Assembly (NCBI GenBank): GCA_900454475.1
Contig: UGSS01000002.1
Coordinates: 2,499,605-2,563,604 of the forward strand
Length of the DNA stretch: 64,000 bases
Direction of reading: 5' to 3'
Source: [Pasteurella] mairii
Lineage (GTDB): Bacteria; Pseudomonadota; Gammaproteobacteria; Enterobacterales; Pasteurellaceae
Part shown: piece by piece, positions 9,405 through 19,300 of the stretch
Layout: the number at the start of each line of letters is the position of its first letter
Numbering within the stretch: the stretch's first letter is position 1
Notes under the pieces: model-generated
Databases searched by the model: none
What the model was told of the DNA's origin: nothing
What the model saw: only the letters and a program-made list of their open reading frames with translations
Translations under genes and position numbers: made by a program

Positions 9405-11369
9405 ATGAAAAAGACAGCGTTTGTATTGCTGCCGATCGCTGCATTAGTTTCTGCACAGGTAGCCGCAGAAAATCTAGAGTTGATCAGTGTGGTATCGGAA
9501 AATACCGGTGCGAAAAGTAAAACCAATATTGTGACTGGAAAAGAAATCAATAAAAGTACCGAAACGGATTTAAGAGGGTTGTTGCGTGAAGAACCGTCAA
9601 TTAATTTCGGTGGTGGCGTTGGACATTCGCAATGGCTTACTATTCGCGGGATGGCAGAAGATCAAGTGGATCTTAAAGTAGATAATACCTATTCTGATAC
9701 CGCAATGTTTCACCACCAAGGGCGTTTTATGATGCTTGATCCGAGCTTGATTAAACGGGTGAATGTACAAAAAGGGACAGGATCTGCTAGCGCGGGTATT
9801 GGCGCGACCAGCGGACAAATTGTAGCGACCACAGTTGATGCCAAAGATTTGCTAAAAGACGGACAAAATCTTGGGTTTAAATTAACAACAACCTATTCAA
9901 CCAACAAAAACTGGGCGAAAGGCGGTTCGGTTTATGGCAAATATGAAAATATTGATGCCTTGTTCAGTGGCAACTGGGTTGATAATCGAGAATATAAAGA
10001 CGGAAATAATCAAATTGTTAATCGAAGTGGATTAGGACAACGGTCATTATTAAGCAAAATCGGCGTCGATTTTAACCAAGATCACCGCCTCGTTTTCAGC
10101 CATCGTCAAGAACGCTATCATGGCGAGCGAAACCTGCGCGAAGAATTTGATTTTGCGCAATCAGATGATTATAACAAAAATGATCCGCGCTATCGCATTA
10201 CCACAGAAGATACCAGCAACCTACAATATTTCGGTAAAAATGTAGGCTGGATTGATAATATTGATTTCAACGTTTACTACAAAGAAGTTGAGCGTAAACA
10301 GTCGACTAAGACCGGTGGCAACTATGAAACAGCCAAAGTAGTGACAAGCGGCGCTAATCTGAATTTAGACAGCGCGTTAGGTGAGAGCCATATGATCAAA
10401 TATGGGATAAACTGGCGTGAGCAAGAAGCGAAACCGGATCATTTTGAATATGATTATATTGTCAAACAGCGCAAAGAAGATGTCGGTCTGTATGCTGAAG
10501 GGATTTGGGGCTTTGGTCCGGTCACGTTAACCACTGGCTTGCGCTATGACTATTTCCGTTTCACAGCCATGGATAATAAATCTGCTAGCGACGGAAAACT
10601 TAATCCGAGCGTCGGTTTAATCTGGGAAGTTAATCCAAATTTAAGTTTTAACGTTAGCCATAACTACGCAACCCGTAGCCCGCGTATCTTTGAACCGGTA
10701 CTGTCAACAGGTAAATCCAGAGGTAAGCAAAGAGTTATTTCTGCGGTAGATGATCTAAAAGCGGAACATTCTCGTAATACCGAAATCGGCTTTAACTACC
10801 AACTTTCCGATCAACTTTCTTTAAGCGGAAGCTATTTCTGGCAAACCATTGATGACGTCGTGGCGTTAAGAAAAGTTAAAACAGGCTTTGAAGAGCTTTA
10901 TAATGGCGGAAAACTGAAAAATCAAGGTTATGAATTGAGTGCGGCTTATCGCTATGGCGGTTTAACGCTACGCGCGGGAGTTGCTGACAGCAAACCGGAA
11001 TTACACGGTTCAGCAGTAGATGCTAATCGTTTAGCAATGTTAATCGGACGGACATGGACGCTTAGCACTGCCTACAAATTTGAACAGCCAAATATCGAAA
11101 TCGGTTGGCGCGGTCGTTTTGTTGAAAGTGAAAAAGGATCACCAAGCAGAGGATCTAATACCTCCCAACAAGAACTTAATCGTCCAGGTTATGGGGTAAG
11201 CGACTTTTTCGTCAACTGGAAACCGCTTAACAATGATGACTTAAATATTAATTTTGCATTAGATAATGCCTTTAATAAATACTATAAAAGTCATAGCCAA
11301 CGTACGGGAATTAACTCCCTACCAGAAGCAGGTCGTAACTTCAGAATTAGCATGAATTATACCTTCTAA
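9405..11369 (+). CDS. TonB-dependent outer-membrane receptor (iron siderophore or haem)
   Basis: This 654-residue receptor has a signal peptide cleaved near QVAA-EN and a TonB box-like LELISVV at the mature N-terminus. A plug domain (about 40-150) carries LTIRGM and the stretch HHQGRFMMLDPSLIKRVNVQ followed by KG. The C-terminal beta-barrel ends in RISMNYTF. The plug signature resembles the FrpB/FetA and haem-receptor groups, so the ligand could be a ferric siderophore or haem. A Fur-type promoter lies upstream and exbB-exbD-tonB downstream, which fits energised iron uptake. Complete, no frame damage. The substrate is inference only. Confidence 0.88.
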   Translation: MKKTAFVLLPIAALVSAQVAAENLELISVVSENTGAKSKTNIVTGKEINKSTETDLRGLLREEPSINFGGGVGHSQWLTIRGMAEDQVDLKVDNTYSDTAMFHHQGRFMMLDPSLIKRVNVQKGTGSASAGIGATSGQIVATTVDAKDLLKDGQNLGFKLTTTYSTNKNWAKGGSVYGKYENIDALFSGNWVDNREYKDGNNQIVNRSGLGQRSLLSKIGVDFNQDHRLVFSHRQERYHGERNLREEFDFAQSDDYNKNDPRYRITTEDTSNLQYFGKNVGWIDNIDFNVYYKEVERKQSTKTGGNYETAKVVTSGANLNLDSALGESHMIKYGINWREQEAKPDHFEYDYIVKQRKEDVGLYAEGIWGFGPVTLTTGLRYDYFRFTAMDNKSASDGKLNPSVGLIWEVNPNLSFNVSHNYATRSPRIFEPVLSTGKSRGKQRVISAVDDLKAEHSRNTEIGFNYQLSDQLSLSGSYFWQTIDDVVALRKVKTGFEELYNGGKLKNQGYELSAAYRYGGLTLRAGVADSKPELHGSAVDANRLAMLIGRTWTLSTAYKFEQPNIEIGWRGRFVESEKGSPSRGSNTSQQELNRPGYGVSDFFVNWKPLNNDDLNINFALDNAFNKYYKSHSQRTGINSLPEAGRNFRISMNYTF

Positions 11370-11377
11370 TATTTGAC

Positions 11378-11406
11378 AAAAGTGCGGTAATTTTTACCGC
11401 ACTTTT
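11378..11406. terminator. Terminator made of an inverted uptake-signal pair
   Basis: AAAAGTGCGGTAA and its exact complement TTACCGCACTTTT form a 13-bp stem with a TTT loop. It can work as a hairpin terminator for the receptor gene and supplies two DNA-uptake signals. Confidence 0.8.
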
Positions 11407-11516
11407 AGCAACACGTTTTGACCACCAGAATGAACTTTGTTAGAATGCGCTGTTAATTAAAAGTAATTCTCAATTTCAAATTTATGTCAATTTTTAACTA
11501 CAACTAGGACGAATAT

Positions 11517-11972
11517 ATGTCGCAACTCTTCATCTTTTTACATGAATATATTGATTATATTATTCTCGGATTGCTCGGCTTGATGAGCTTTATTATGTTA
11601 TGGTTTGCGCTAGAACGCTTTATCTTTTTAAGCCGAGTTCAAGTTTCCCGTTATACCAATATTCATGAATTGGATATTGATTTGACGCGTAATTTAACGA
11701 CGATTTCGACCATTGGTTCAAATGCGCCCTATGTTGGGTTGTTAGGAACCGTTATCGGTATTTTACTAACGTTTTATGAACTGGGAAATTCTGGGGGCGA
11801 TATTGATGCCGCGGCGATTATGCTCAATTTATCTCTTGCCTTAAAAGCGACTGCGGTAGGGATTTTGGTCGCGATTCCATCAATGGTGTTTTATAACGGA
11901 TTAACCCGTAAAGTAGAAGTCAATCGTTTAAAATGGAAAGCACTAAACGGACAAAAAAATGTAGGAGCCTAA
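11517..11972 (+). CDS. exbB: Biopolymer transport protein ExbB
   Basis: This 151-residue inner-membrane proton-channel subunit of the TonB motor is of the short Haemophilus/Pasteurella type. It has three membrane segments (about 12-35, 70-95, 105-130). The MotA/TolQ/ExbB signature is visible as [20 protein letters not shown] and [19 protein letters not shown]. The preceding 110 bp hold a degenerate Fur-like stretch (about 11459-11478), so iron control is likely but not proven. It is followed after one base by exbD. Confidence 0.94.
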   Translation: MSQLFIFLHEYIDYIILGLLGLMSFIMLWFALERFIFLSRVQVSRYTNIHELDIDLTRNLTTISTIGSNAPYVGLLGTVIGILLTFYELGNSGGDIDAAAIMLNLSLALKATAVGILVAIPSMVFYNGLTRKVEVNRLKWKALNGQKNVGA

Positions 11973-11973
11973 G

Positions 11974-12360
11974 GTGAAAAAGTTTGATGAAATCAACATT
12001 ATTCCTTTCATTGATATTATGTTGGTGCTGTTAGCCATTGTACTGATTACCGCCAGTTTTATTTCGCAAGGTAAAATCCAAGTTAATGTCCCGAAAGCCA
12101 GTACAACGGTCGCCTTCAAATCGGATGATTTAGCTAAATTATTAACGGTAACTGAAGATGGCGAAATTTATTTTAACGATCAACCGATTTCATTGGAAAA
12201 GTTAGAACAAGAAGTGACGCAATGGGATAAAGCGCAAAAAGTCACATTAAAAGTAGATGCGGGTTCAACATTCCAAGATTTTGTAACCATCACCGACTTA
12301 ATGGCGAAATATCAAATTACCAATGTCGCCATTGTGACCATGAAAGAAAAAGGAAAATAA
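11974..12360 (+). CDS. exbD: Biopolymer transport protein ExbD
   Basis: This 128-residue protein has one N-terminal membrane helix. It carries the proton-path aspartate in [20 protein letters not shown], followed by a periplasmic domain. It partners ExbB and TonB. The start is GTG at 11974, one base after the exbB stop, with an AGGAG ribosome site; an ATG is not available in the right place. Tight coupling with exbB and tonB marks one operon. Confidence 0.94.
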   Translation: MKKFDEINIIPFIDIMLVLLAIVLITASFISQGKIQVNVPKASTTVAFKSDDLAKLLTVTEDGEIYFNDQPISLEKLEQEVTQWDKAQKVTLKVDAGSTFQDFVTITDLMAKYQITNVAIVTMKEKGK

Positions 12361-13116
12361 ATGGTCAGTAAACGTTATTCTTGGGTTGGTTTTTTCCTCT
12401 CTTTGCTCTTTCATGCCACACTCATTATCGCGATTTTCTATACTGTCAATCGAGACAGCGCAAACAGCCAAGCCGCTGAAGAACAAACCTCGATTTCGAT
12501 AGAAATGATGATGGGAACGGTGATGGAGGAACCAGAGCCGGAACCGCAAAACGAGCCCGAACCGAAACAAGAAGTGATTGCTAAAGAAGAAGTCGCTGAT
12601 CCTACGATAAAACCAGAACCGAAAAAAGAAAAACCGCCAGAAAAGAAACCGGAAAAGCCGAAGGAAAAAGTTAAACCTAAAGAGAAGAAAGACAAACCTA
12701 AACCGAAAAAACAAGATGATAGACCGAAAAGCGATCGGGTTGTCGATTCTGACGCTAAGATAAATGCGGTACGTGCCGGCAACGCGAATATCACGACACT
12801 AAACCCAAATCTCACAGGAAACGGGAGTAATGCTGATGAACTTAGTGCCTATCGTTCAGCGTTACGACGCGAAATAGAGCGACATAAACGCTATCCAAAG
12901 CGTGCTAAAATGATGCGTCGCCAAGGAATTGTCACAATCGGTTTTACTATCGCCGCAGATGGTGGTTTAAGCAATGCGCAGGTTGTTAAAAGTTCAGGTA
13001 CGGATGATTTGGATCAGGCAGCGCTAAAAGCAGTTCAAAGTGCACGCTCGATCGGACCTAAACCTAAAGGCATGGGTAGCGCAATTAGTGTACCAATTAG
13101 CTTTAAAATTCAGTAA
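12361..13116 (+). CDS. tonB: Energy transducer TonB
   Basis: This 251-residue protein has an N-terminal membrane anchor with the conserved His (FLSLLFHATLIIAIFY). A long proline-, glutamate- and lysine-rich spacer (about 55-125, EPEPEPQNEPEP and KKEKPPEKKPEK) follows. The C-terminal TonB domain (about 165-251) has the YP motif (RHKRYPKRAKMM) and the ending GSAISVPISFKIQ. The ATG directly follows the exbD stop. It transmits proton-motive force to outer-membrane receptors such as the one encoded upstream. Confidence 0.94.
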   Translation: MVSKRYSWVGFFLSLLFHATLIIAIFYTVNRDSANSQAAEEQTSISIEMMMGTVMEEPEPEPQNEPEPKQEVIAKEEVADPTIKPEPKKEKPPEKKPEKPKEKVKPKEKKDKPKPKKQDDRPKSDRVVDSDAKINAVRAGNANITTLNPNLTGNGSNADELSAYRSALRREIERHKRYPKRAKMMRRQGIVTIGFTIAADGGLSNAQVVKSSGTDDLDQAALKAVQSARSIGPKPKGMGSAISVPISFKIQ

Positions 13117-13156
13117 GTGAATTTTTAGTAAGTTAATATCTCAAATTTAATATACG

Positions 13157-13192
13157 AAAAACCCAATCTTGTCTTGATAAGATTGGGTTTTG
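13157..13192 (+). terminator. Intrinsic terminator after tonB
   Basis: AAAACCCAATCTT pairs exactly with AAGATTGGGTTTT over 13 bp with an 8-nt loop. T-rich DNA follows on both sides, so it could serve both tonB and the converging adhesin gene. Confidence 0.85.
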
Positions 13193-13350
13193 TTTGATAT
13201 ACCAAAAATAAGAACAACTATTTTGTCCTATAGGCATATAAATAGGCATATAAAATACAAAAAGCCCCTCTATTTTGTGCTATCTGCCCTTTATCCCCAC
13301 CGCCATCTCAACCCGAAAGTCAAGATGCGCGGTGAAGTCGTTACGTTATC
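13193..13350. other. Spacer between tonB terminator and adhesin stop
   Basis: No gene is seen. A 12-bp direct repeat (ATAGGCATATAA, twice, about 13231-13254) is the only structure noticed. Confidence 0.3.
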
Positions 13351-16300
13351 TTACCAAAGATACCCCACACCGACAGCGCCGCCAAGGTCGCCGGCAGAGT
13401 TGCTGGTGCCTTGTAAGCGGATGCTGATTTTGCCATTATCGCTCATTTTGGAGTAGCCCAAGGCTATGGCGCTATGTCCTTTGAACGCTCCAGCAGAGGC
13501 GGCAAGCATGGATTTCCCCGGTATCGCCGAGCTTGGTAAGCTGGCGGCAGCCAAGGCGCCGGCAATTCCTGCGCGCATTTCGCGGTTGGTATTGCTCAAT
13601 TGGGTGCGCAGTTCATTATTTTGGCTATCCACATAATTTTTATTCACTGCAACATAGCCGCTCGCATCCGGTTTGACATTCGGTAGCAAGATTTCGCCGC
13701 GCTGACCGTCAAGAGCAATATCGCCTTGTGCTCCTTTGACCACCAGCCCGTTTTTCGTTGCTATCAAGGAAGGTTCGCCTGCTTGACCGGTTAAGCGTAA
13801 GCCTTGTTGTGCGGATAGGGTGGCGTGATTTACGCCATCTTGCAAGCGGACGCCATCCAAGCGATAGCCTGCCGCTTTTCCGGCGTTGGCACCTTTGCCC
13901 ACAATCTCGGTTCCCTGCGCGCTCACGCGGGTTTCGCTGTCCGCGCTAACAGTTTTTAGCCCGTTACTATCGAGCAATGATTTTTTACCATGAATTTCGC
14001 GGGTTTCCACCGAGGTCATGCCTTGCAATTTATCGGATAATTTCACGCTCAACCCTTGTCCATCTTGCGCGAGCTCCACCTTAATATTGCCCGCGGCGGA
14101 AGTATCACTGTTAAATTCCCCTTCGCCGGTAATGGACAAGGTTTCCCCAAGGTGTTTATGCACTGTCAGTCCATCATTGCCCACCACGTTCAAGCCAGCC
14201 CGTGCCACCGCTTGCAAGTCCGCTACAGTAGCCACATTGGTTAAGGTAGCGCGACTGTCTGCGTTAACTAAATCGGCGATTTTATCCGTCGCCCCCGTTA
14301 GCGCATTATAACGATTGTCATAGGCTTTATTGGCGTCAGATAATTGCGCTTTTGCGGTAGTTAACTCGTTTCTGGCAGTTTTTAAACTGCTTTCTACGCG
14401 CGCTAATTCTGCTTTATTTTCTTTTAGGGTCGTCAATGCTTGAGCTTTGTCATCTCCTTCCGGCATTTCATCAATGACTTGCTCCAAACTAGTTACCGCT
14501 AAGGTTAAATCAGAAAAAGCTCTAGCCTGTGCGGAAAGGGTTTTCGCTTTCTTCGCAACATCAATCGTTTTTTCATCCACCACTTTCGCCAAGGCATTCA
14601 GTTGGGCGTTTTCTTCGGCAGTTGGTGTCTTCACGCCCAACCCACTCGCCACATTCCCCAATAGGGCAGCCTTATCGGTGTTGCCTTGGGCGTTGACTAA
14701 AGAAAGTTGTGGATTTTCCACCGCACTTTTTCCGCCTTTTGGCTCGCCATCACGCCCCACATCTGCCGCGTGGTAGTATTTGCCATCATTGGCTTTTACT
14801 AAACGCTGACCGGCGCTGTCGGTGTATATCACCGTGCCCGCTTCCCCGTTGCGCAGGGCATTGGCTTTGTCGTTGGCATTGTGACCATTTAGCCCATCTT
14901 TCGCGGTTAGCCCTTGATTTGCTGCCGCGGTTGGGTCTGTTGCCGCTTTGCCATCCCGCCCGTCAGCAAAGGTCATCTTGCCATCTTGCCCCGCCAGCGC
15001 GCCGGTCGCTGCCACCAATTGCGCTCCGTTTACTGCGTCCGTTGAATCCTCCGCCAGTTTCGCCGCTTTAATATTGCTCACAGTCATTGGCGAGCTTTGC
15101 GGTTCGGCTTTAATCACAACTTGGGCTTTTTCTTCCGCACTTAGCTCAACTTTTTGATTATTATTTTCTTTATAAAACTTGCCATCTTTGTCTTTGCTGA
15201 CTTTGATGTCGTTTAAATAATAATCAAATGGACGGTTGCCGGCGACTTCTTCTAGGGCGCTGTTAAGTTGAGCGTCCACATAGTTTTTATTCGCTGCGCT
15301 AGATCCGTCGGCATTTGCCTCAAGATCTTTTAATCCGAGGATAGTACCAGTGCCAGCTTTACCGTCCTCACCTTTGGCAAATGCCAGAGTGGCAGCGTCT
15401 TTACCATTGGTATTTTTCGTGGTTAAACTGACCGCACTTTCACCGTCTTTGCCATGGATAGTTAGCCCATTTTTGCCATAGGTGGCATGGGTTTTATCGC
15501 CATTGCTGGCGTCTTTATCACTAACGGTTAAACCTTGAGCATCTAATTTGGCAGTATTGCCCTCTTTATCTTTTAAGCTCACCCCGTGGCGATCGTAAGT
15601 CGCACTGTTGCCTTTGTTGTCAGAGAGCGTGTTACCGGCAGCGGTTTGTTTATTGGTTAAGGTCGCTGTCGGATCTTTAGCGTCTTTTGCCACCAAGGTA
15701 TTACCTTCCGCAGTTTGGGTATTGGATTTTTCGCCCTGCGCTAAGGTGATACCGCCGGCGGTTTGGGTGTTGGTTTTTTCACCGTCTTTTAGCGTGGAGC
15801 CAAGTAATCCGTAGTCGGCTTGTTTTCCTTGTTCATTCGTCGAGCCATCCGCCGGTGTTAAATGTAACCCCGCCCCATCCAGCGTGCTGATGGCGGATAA
15901 GCCGGCATTACCGTCCACCGGTTTAGCTTGGGTGACCAAGGATTTAATCGCAGTTAACGTTTCGTTTAATGAAATCGACAATTTATCATTGTCTGTTTTC
16001 ACCGCGATATTATTGTCGGTTCCTTTAAACAACGCGATATCAGTCACGCCCTGCCCCACAATCGCCAAGGTTTCGCCGAGGTTTTTGTGAATATCTTTGG
16101 CGTCATTGCCGGCGAAATTAAGTCCGGCGGTTGCCAGCGCTTTAAGATCGCTAACATTGGCTGCTTTATGGGAGAAGTCTTTGTCAAGTTCACCCGCCAC
16201 CAGTTTTTTCACTAAATCACGGGTTTTACCTTGTTTTATTGAGGCAATGCCTCCGTCGTTAATGTCGTCAATTCCCAACCCGGAGCGTAAATTGTCGATC

Positions 16301-19300
16301 ACTACTGGTTTATGTGATGTGCCTTTGCCGCCTAAAGTGATGGCGTCTTTCTTGTCATCATCATATTTCACCGCGGTTTTATCGGCGTCTTCTTTGGCTT
16401 TTTTCAGCTGGTTATCTACGTAATTTTTATTAGTGGCGCTGGATCCGTCGGCGTTATCCGCAAGATCTTTTAATCCGGTAATCGCGCCGGTGCCGGCTTT
16501 ACCGTCCTTATCTTTGGCAAATTCCAGAGTGGCAGCGTCTTTACCGTTTTCATTTTTTGTGGTTAAACTGACCGCATTTTTACCGTCTTTACCACTAATC
16601 GTCAGTCCGTCTTTTCCGTAAACCGTATGGGTTTTATCGGCGTCGGAATTTTTATCACCAACGGTTAACCCTTGACCATTTAATTGGGCGGTATTGCCAT
16701 TTTCGTCTTTTAAGGTCGCGCTGTCGGCGGTGTAGGTGGCGCTGTTACCGTTGTCAGCCTTATCTTTTAAGACAATTTTATCGCCGGTGATTTCTACCGT
16801 TTTTTGATCTTTAGTAAAAGTAGCCGATTGCAATCCGGTTAATTGGGCGTTTAAGGCGATTTCTAATCGTTTATTATCCACGGTTTTCACTAGGATATTA
16901 TTATCCGTGCCATTAAACGCTGCAACTTGCTCTTTTTTCACGCCTTTTCCTACAATTTCTAAGGTTTCGCCAAGGTTTTTGTGAATCAGATGATCGCTGT
17001 CATTGCCGGCGAAATTAAGCCCCGCGGTGGCTACCGCTTTAAGATCGCTAACATTAACTGCTTTATGGGATGATTTTTGGTCAAGTTCACCAGCCACCAG
17101 TTTTTTCACAAGGTCATTGGTTTTGCCTTGGGTAGCGGAAGCAATGCCGCTGTCGTTAATCTCATCAATTCCCAATCCGGAGCGTAAATTATTGATTTCC
17201 ACCGGTGAATGTGACGTGTCTTTTCCGCCTAACGTGATGGCATTTTTACTGTCATCATCATATTTCACCGCGGTTTTATCCGCTTCGGTTTTGGCAGTGG
17301 TTAACGCATTATCCACATAGGTTTTTACCGCGCCGGCGGTGGCTGCTTTATCTTTATTCCCATTGGTCAGCAGCGTATTTTCATTAATTTCAGTTGCTTT
17401 ATTTAACACAAAAGTAGCTTGACCATTGCCATTTTCACCATCTTTACTCACAGATACCGTAATATCGCTATTGCCGACAAGTTTAAACTCACTATCGAGT
17501 TTATTTTCATGTCTGCTATTCTTACTGTCTGTAAAAATCAGTTTTTTACCGCCAATAAATTCACTGACTTGTTTATCGGTAACCAGTTTAGGTGAGTTTT
17601 CCGCTGGTGATTTAAGATTAGCGTCTTTACTTAAATTAGTGATCAACTGGCTTTCATTTAAACCGACTTTAATGGTTTTTGATTTGCCATCTTCACTAGC
17701 TTTAGCCTCGACAGTCAATGCGCTAGAAGTTTTAGGCTCTTTTTCAGCTTTAATTGCCTGAACCGCTAATTTTGAGATTTCATCTTTACCGGATTGATCA
17801 AGGTTATCCAATGTTTTATTGGCTTTTTTATCAAGCTCAGTATACAGTTGCCCGCCGGTTACTGCGTCTTTTGAATTAGCTTGAATTACACCATCTTCTA
17901 AACCGGTAATTTTTTTATTAACGGAGATTTGGTTATCTTCAAGGGTAATTTTCGTTCCATTGCCATCTGCGTTTTTAGCAATAGAGGTAATCCCTTTTAG
18001 TTCTGAATTTAGCTTGTGGGTAATTGCTCCTTTGTCTTTTGCTTCAACGGTAATATTGGTATCGCCATTAAAGTCAAGCCCCTCGGATAGTTTTACAGTT
18101 TGATCACCGGAACCATTCACTTTGTATTTTATGGTTTGATCTTCAATCGCTTTTTTATTTTTTGCTATATCAGCATTTGCCTTTTGAATATCAGATGTAT
18201 TTTTAGTTACTTTGTTTTCTACCTCTGTAATTTTATTTTTGTTTTCGTTTATACCATTTTGGGCTGTTTGAATGTCTTGTGTATTTTTATTGATTTTGTC
18301 ATCAAAGCCAGCAATTTTATCAGTGAAAGCTTTAGCTAAACCAATAGTGATAGCCTGACCATTTTTTTCAACAGATGTTTTAATTTCATTTTCAGTGCCT
18401 TTCACTTTTAATTTTTCTGTTTTAAGCGCAACTTTACCGTAATCAGTATTGTTGGAGTTATCTGCCTCCAATTCTAAAGTTGAGCTAACATCTCCGACTT
18501 TTTGATCTATATATTCCTTAACAGCTTTAGTTGTTGGCACTTTAGTACTGCTACTACCATTTTTCTCAATATCGGTTTCTTTGTTTAATGTAAACGAGAT
18601 TTCACCGTTGTCAGTAGCATTAGAAGTCAGATCCGTTCCATCCCCTTTAATCTTCACTGTCGCACCAAGTTGTCGGGTAAATTCGCCACTATCTCCCGCA
18701 AACTTCAAGCCTTGATTGATAGTTTCAATACTTTTTTCAATCGCTGATTTGAATGTGGTTTGTTGTTCTCCATCAGTCCCATCTTTCGTTTTCAATTTAG
18801 TGAAACTGACATCTTTAAACCCATCACTACCATTATCCGCTTTTTCCAACCCTAAAATACCGGTTGCCATGGTACTAAACACGCTGGCTACGCTGTAGAG
18901 TTGTCCGCCGTTGATGGCGTCGGTGGAAGTTTGAGTTACCTCACCGGCGGCGACATGGGTGATTACACGCTCTTTGCCTTTATCGCCGACGCTAACAACT
19001 GCTTTATCTTTAGTGCTATTTTGAGAGGTGCCGGCGTTTTCCCAACTAAATTGAATGCCTTTTCCGTTTTCAGCCGGAATAGTCGCGCTAGAAGGTGCGG
19101 TCTTTTTCGCCTCTGCTTTTGAGCCTTTGCCTAAAGCGACGGAGTCACCGGCGTTTTTCTCAACCTTAGCCTCGGCACCGATAGCGATCGCGCCCTCACC
19201 TTTAGCGGTGGCGTTATAACCGATAGCGATTGCGTGTTTGGCGTCTTTTGTCGCATGCGCTTTAAAACCAAAGGCAATGGAGTCCACACCCTCTGCGCGG

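Noticed and set aside
12298-12815. Reverse-strand open frames opposite tonB (F/R-rich and S/G-rich)
   Set aside because: They mirror the repetitive proline/lysine codons of TonB; no ribosome site or homology.
13231-13254. Tandem ATAGGCATATAA as a CRISPR or iteron
   Set aside because: Only two copies, with no spacer pattern and no replication or cas gene nearby.
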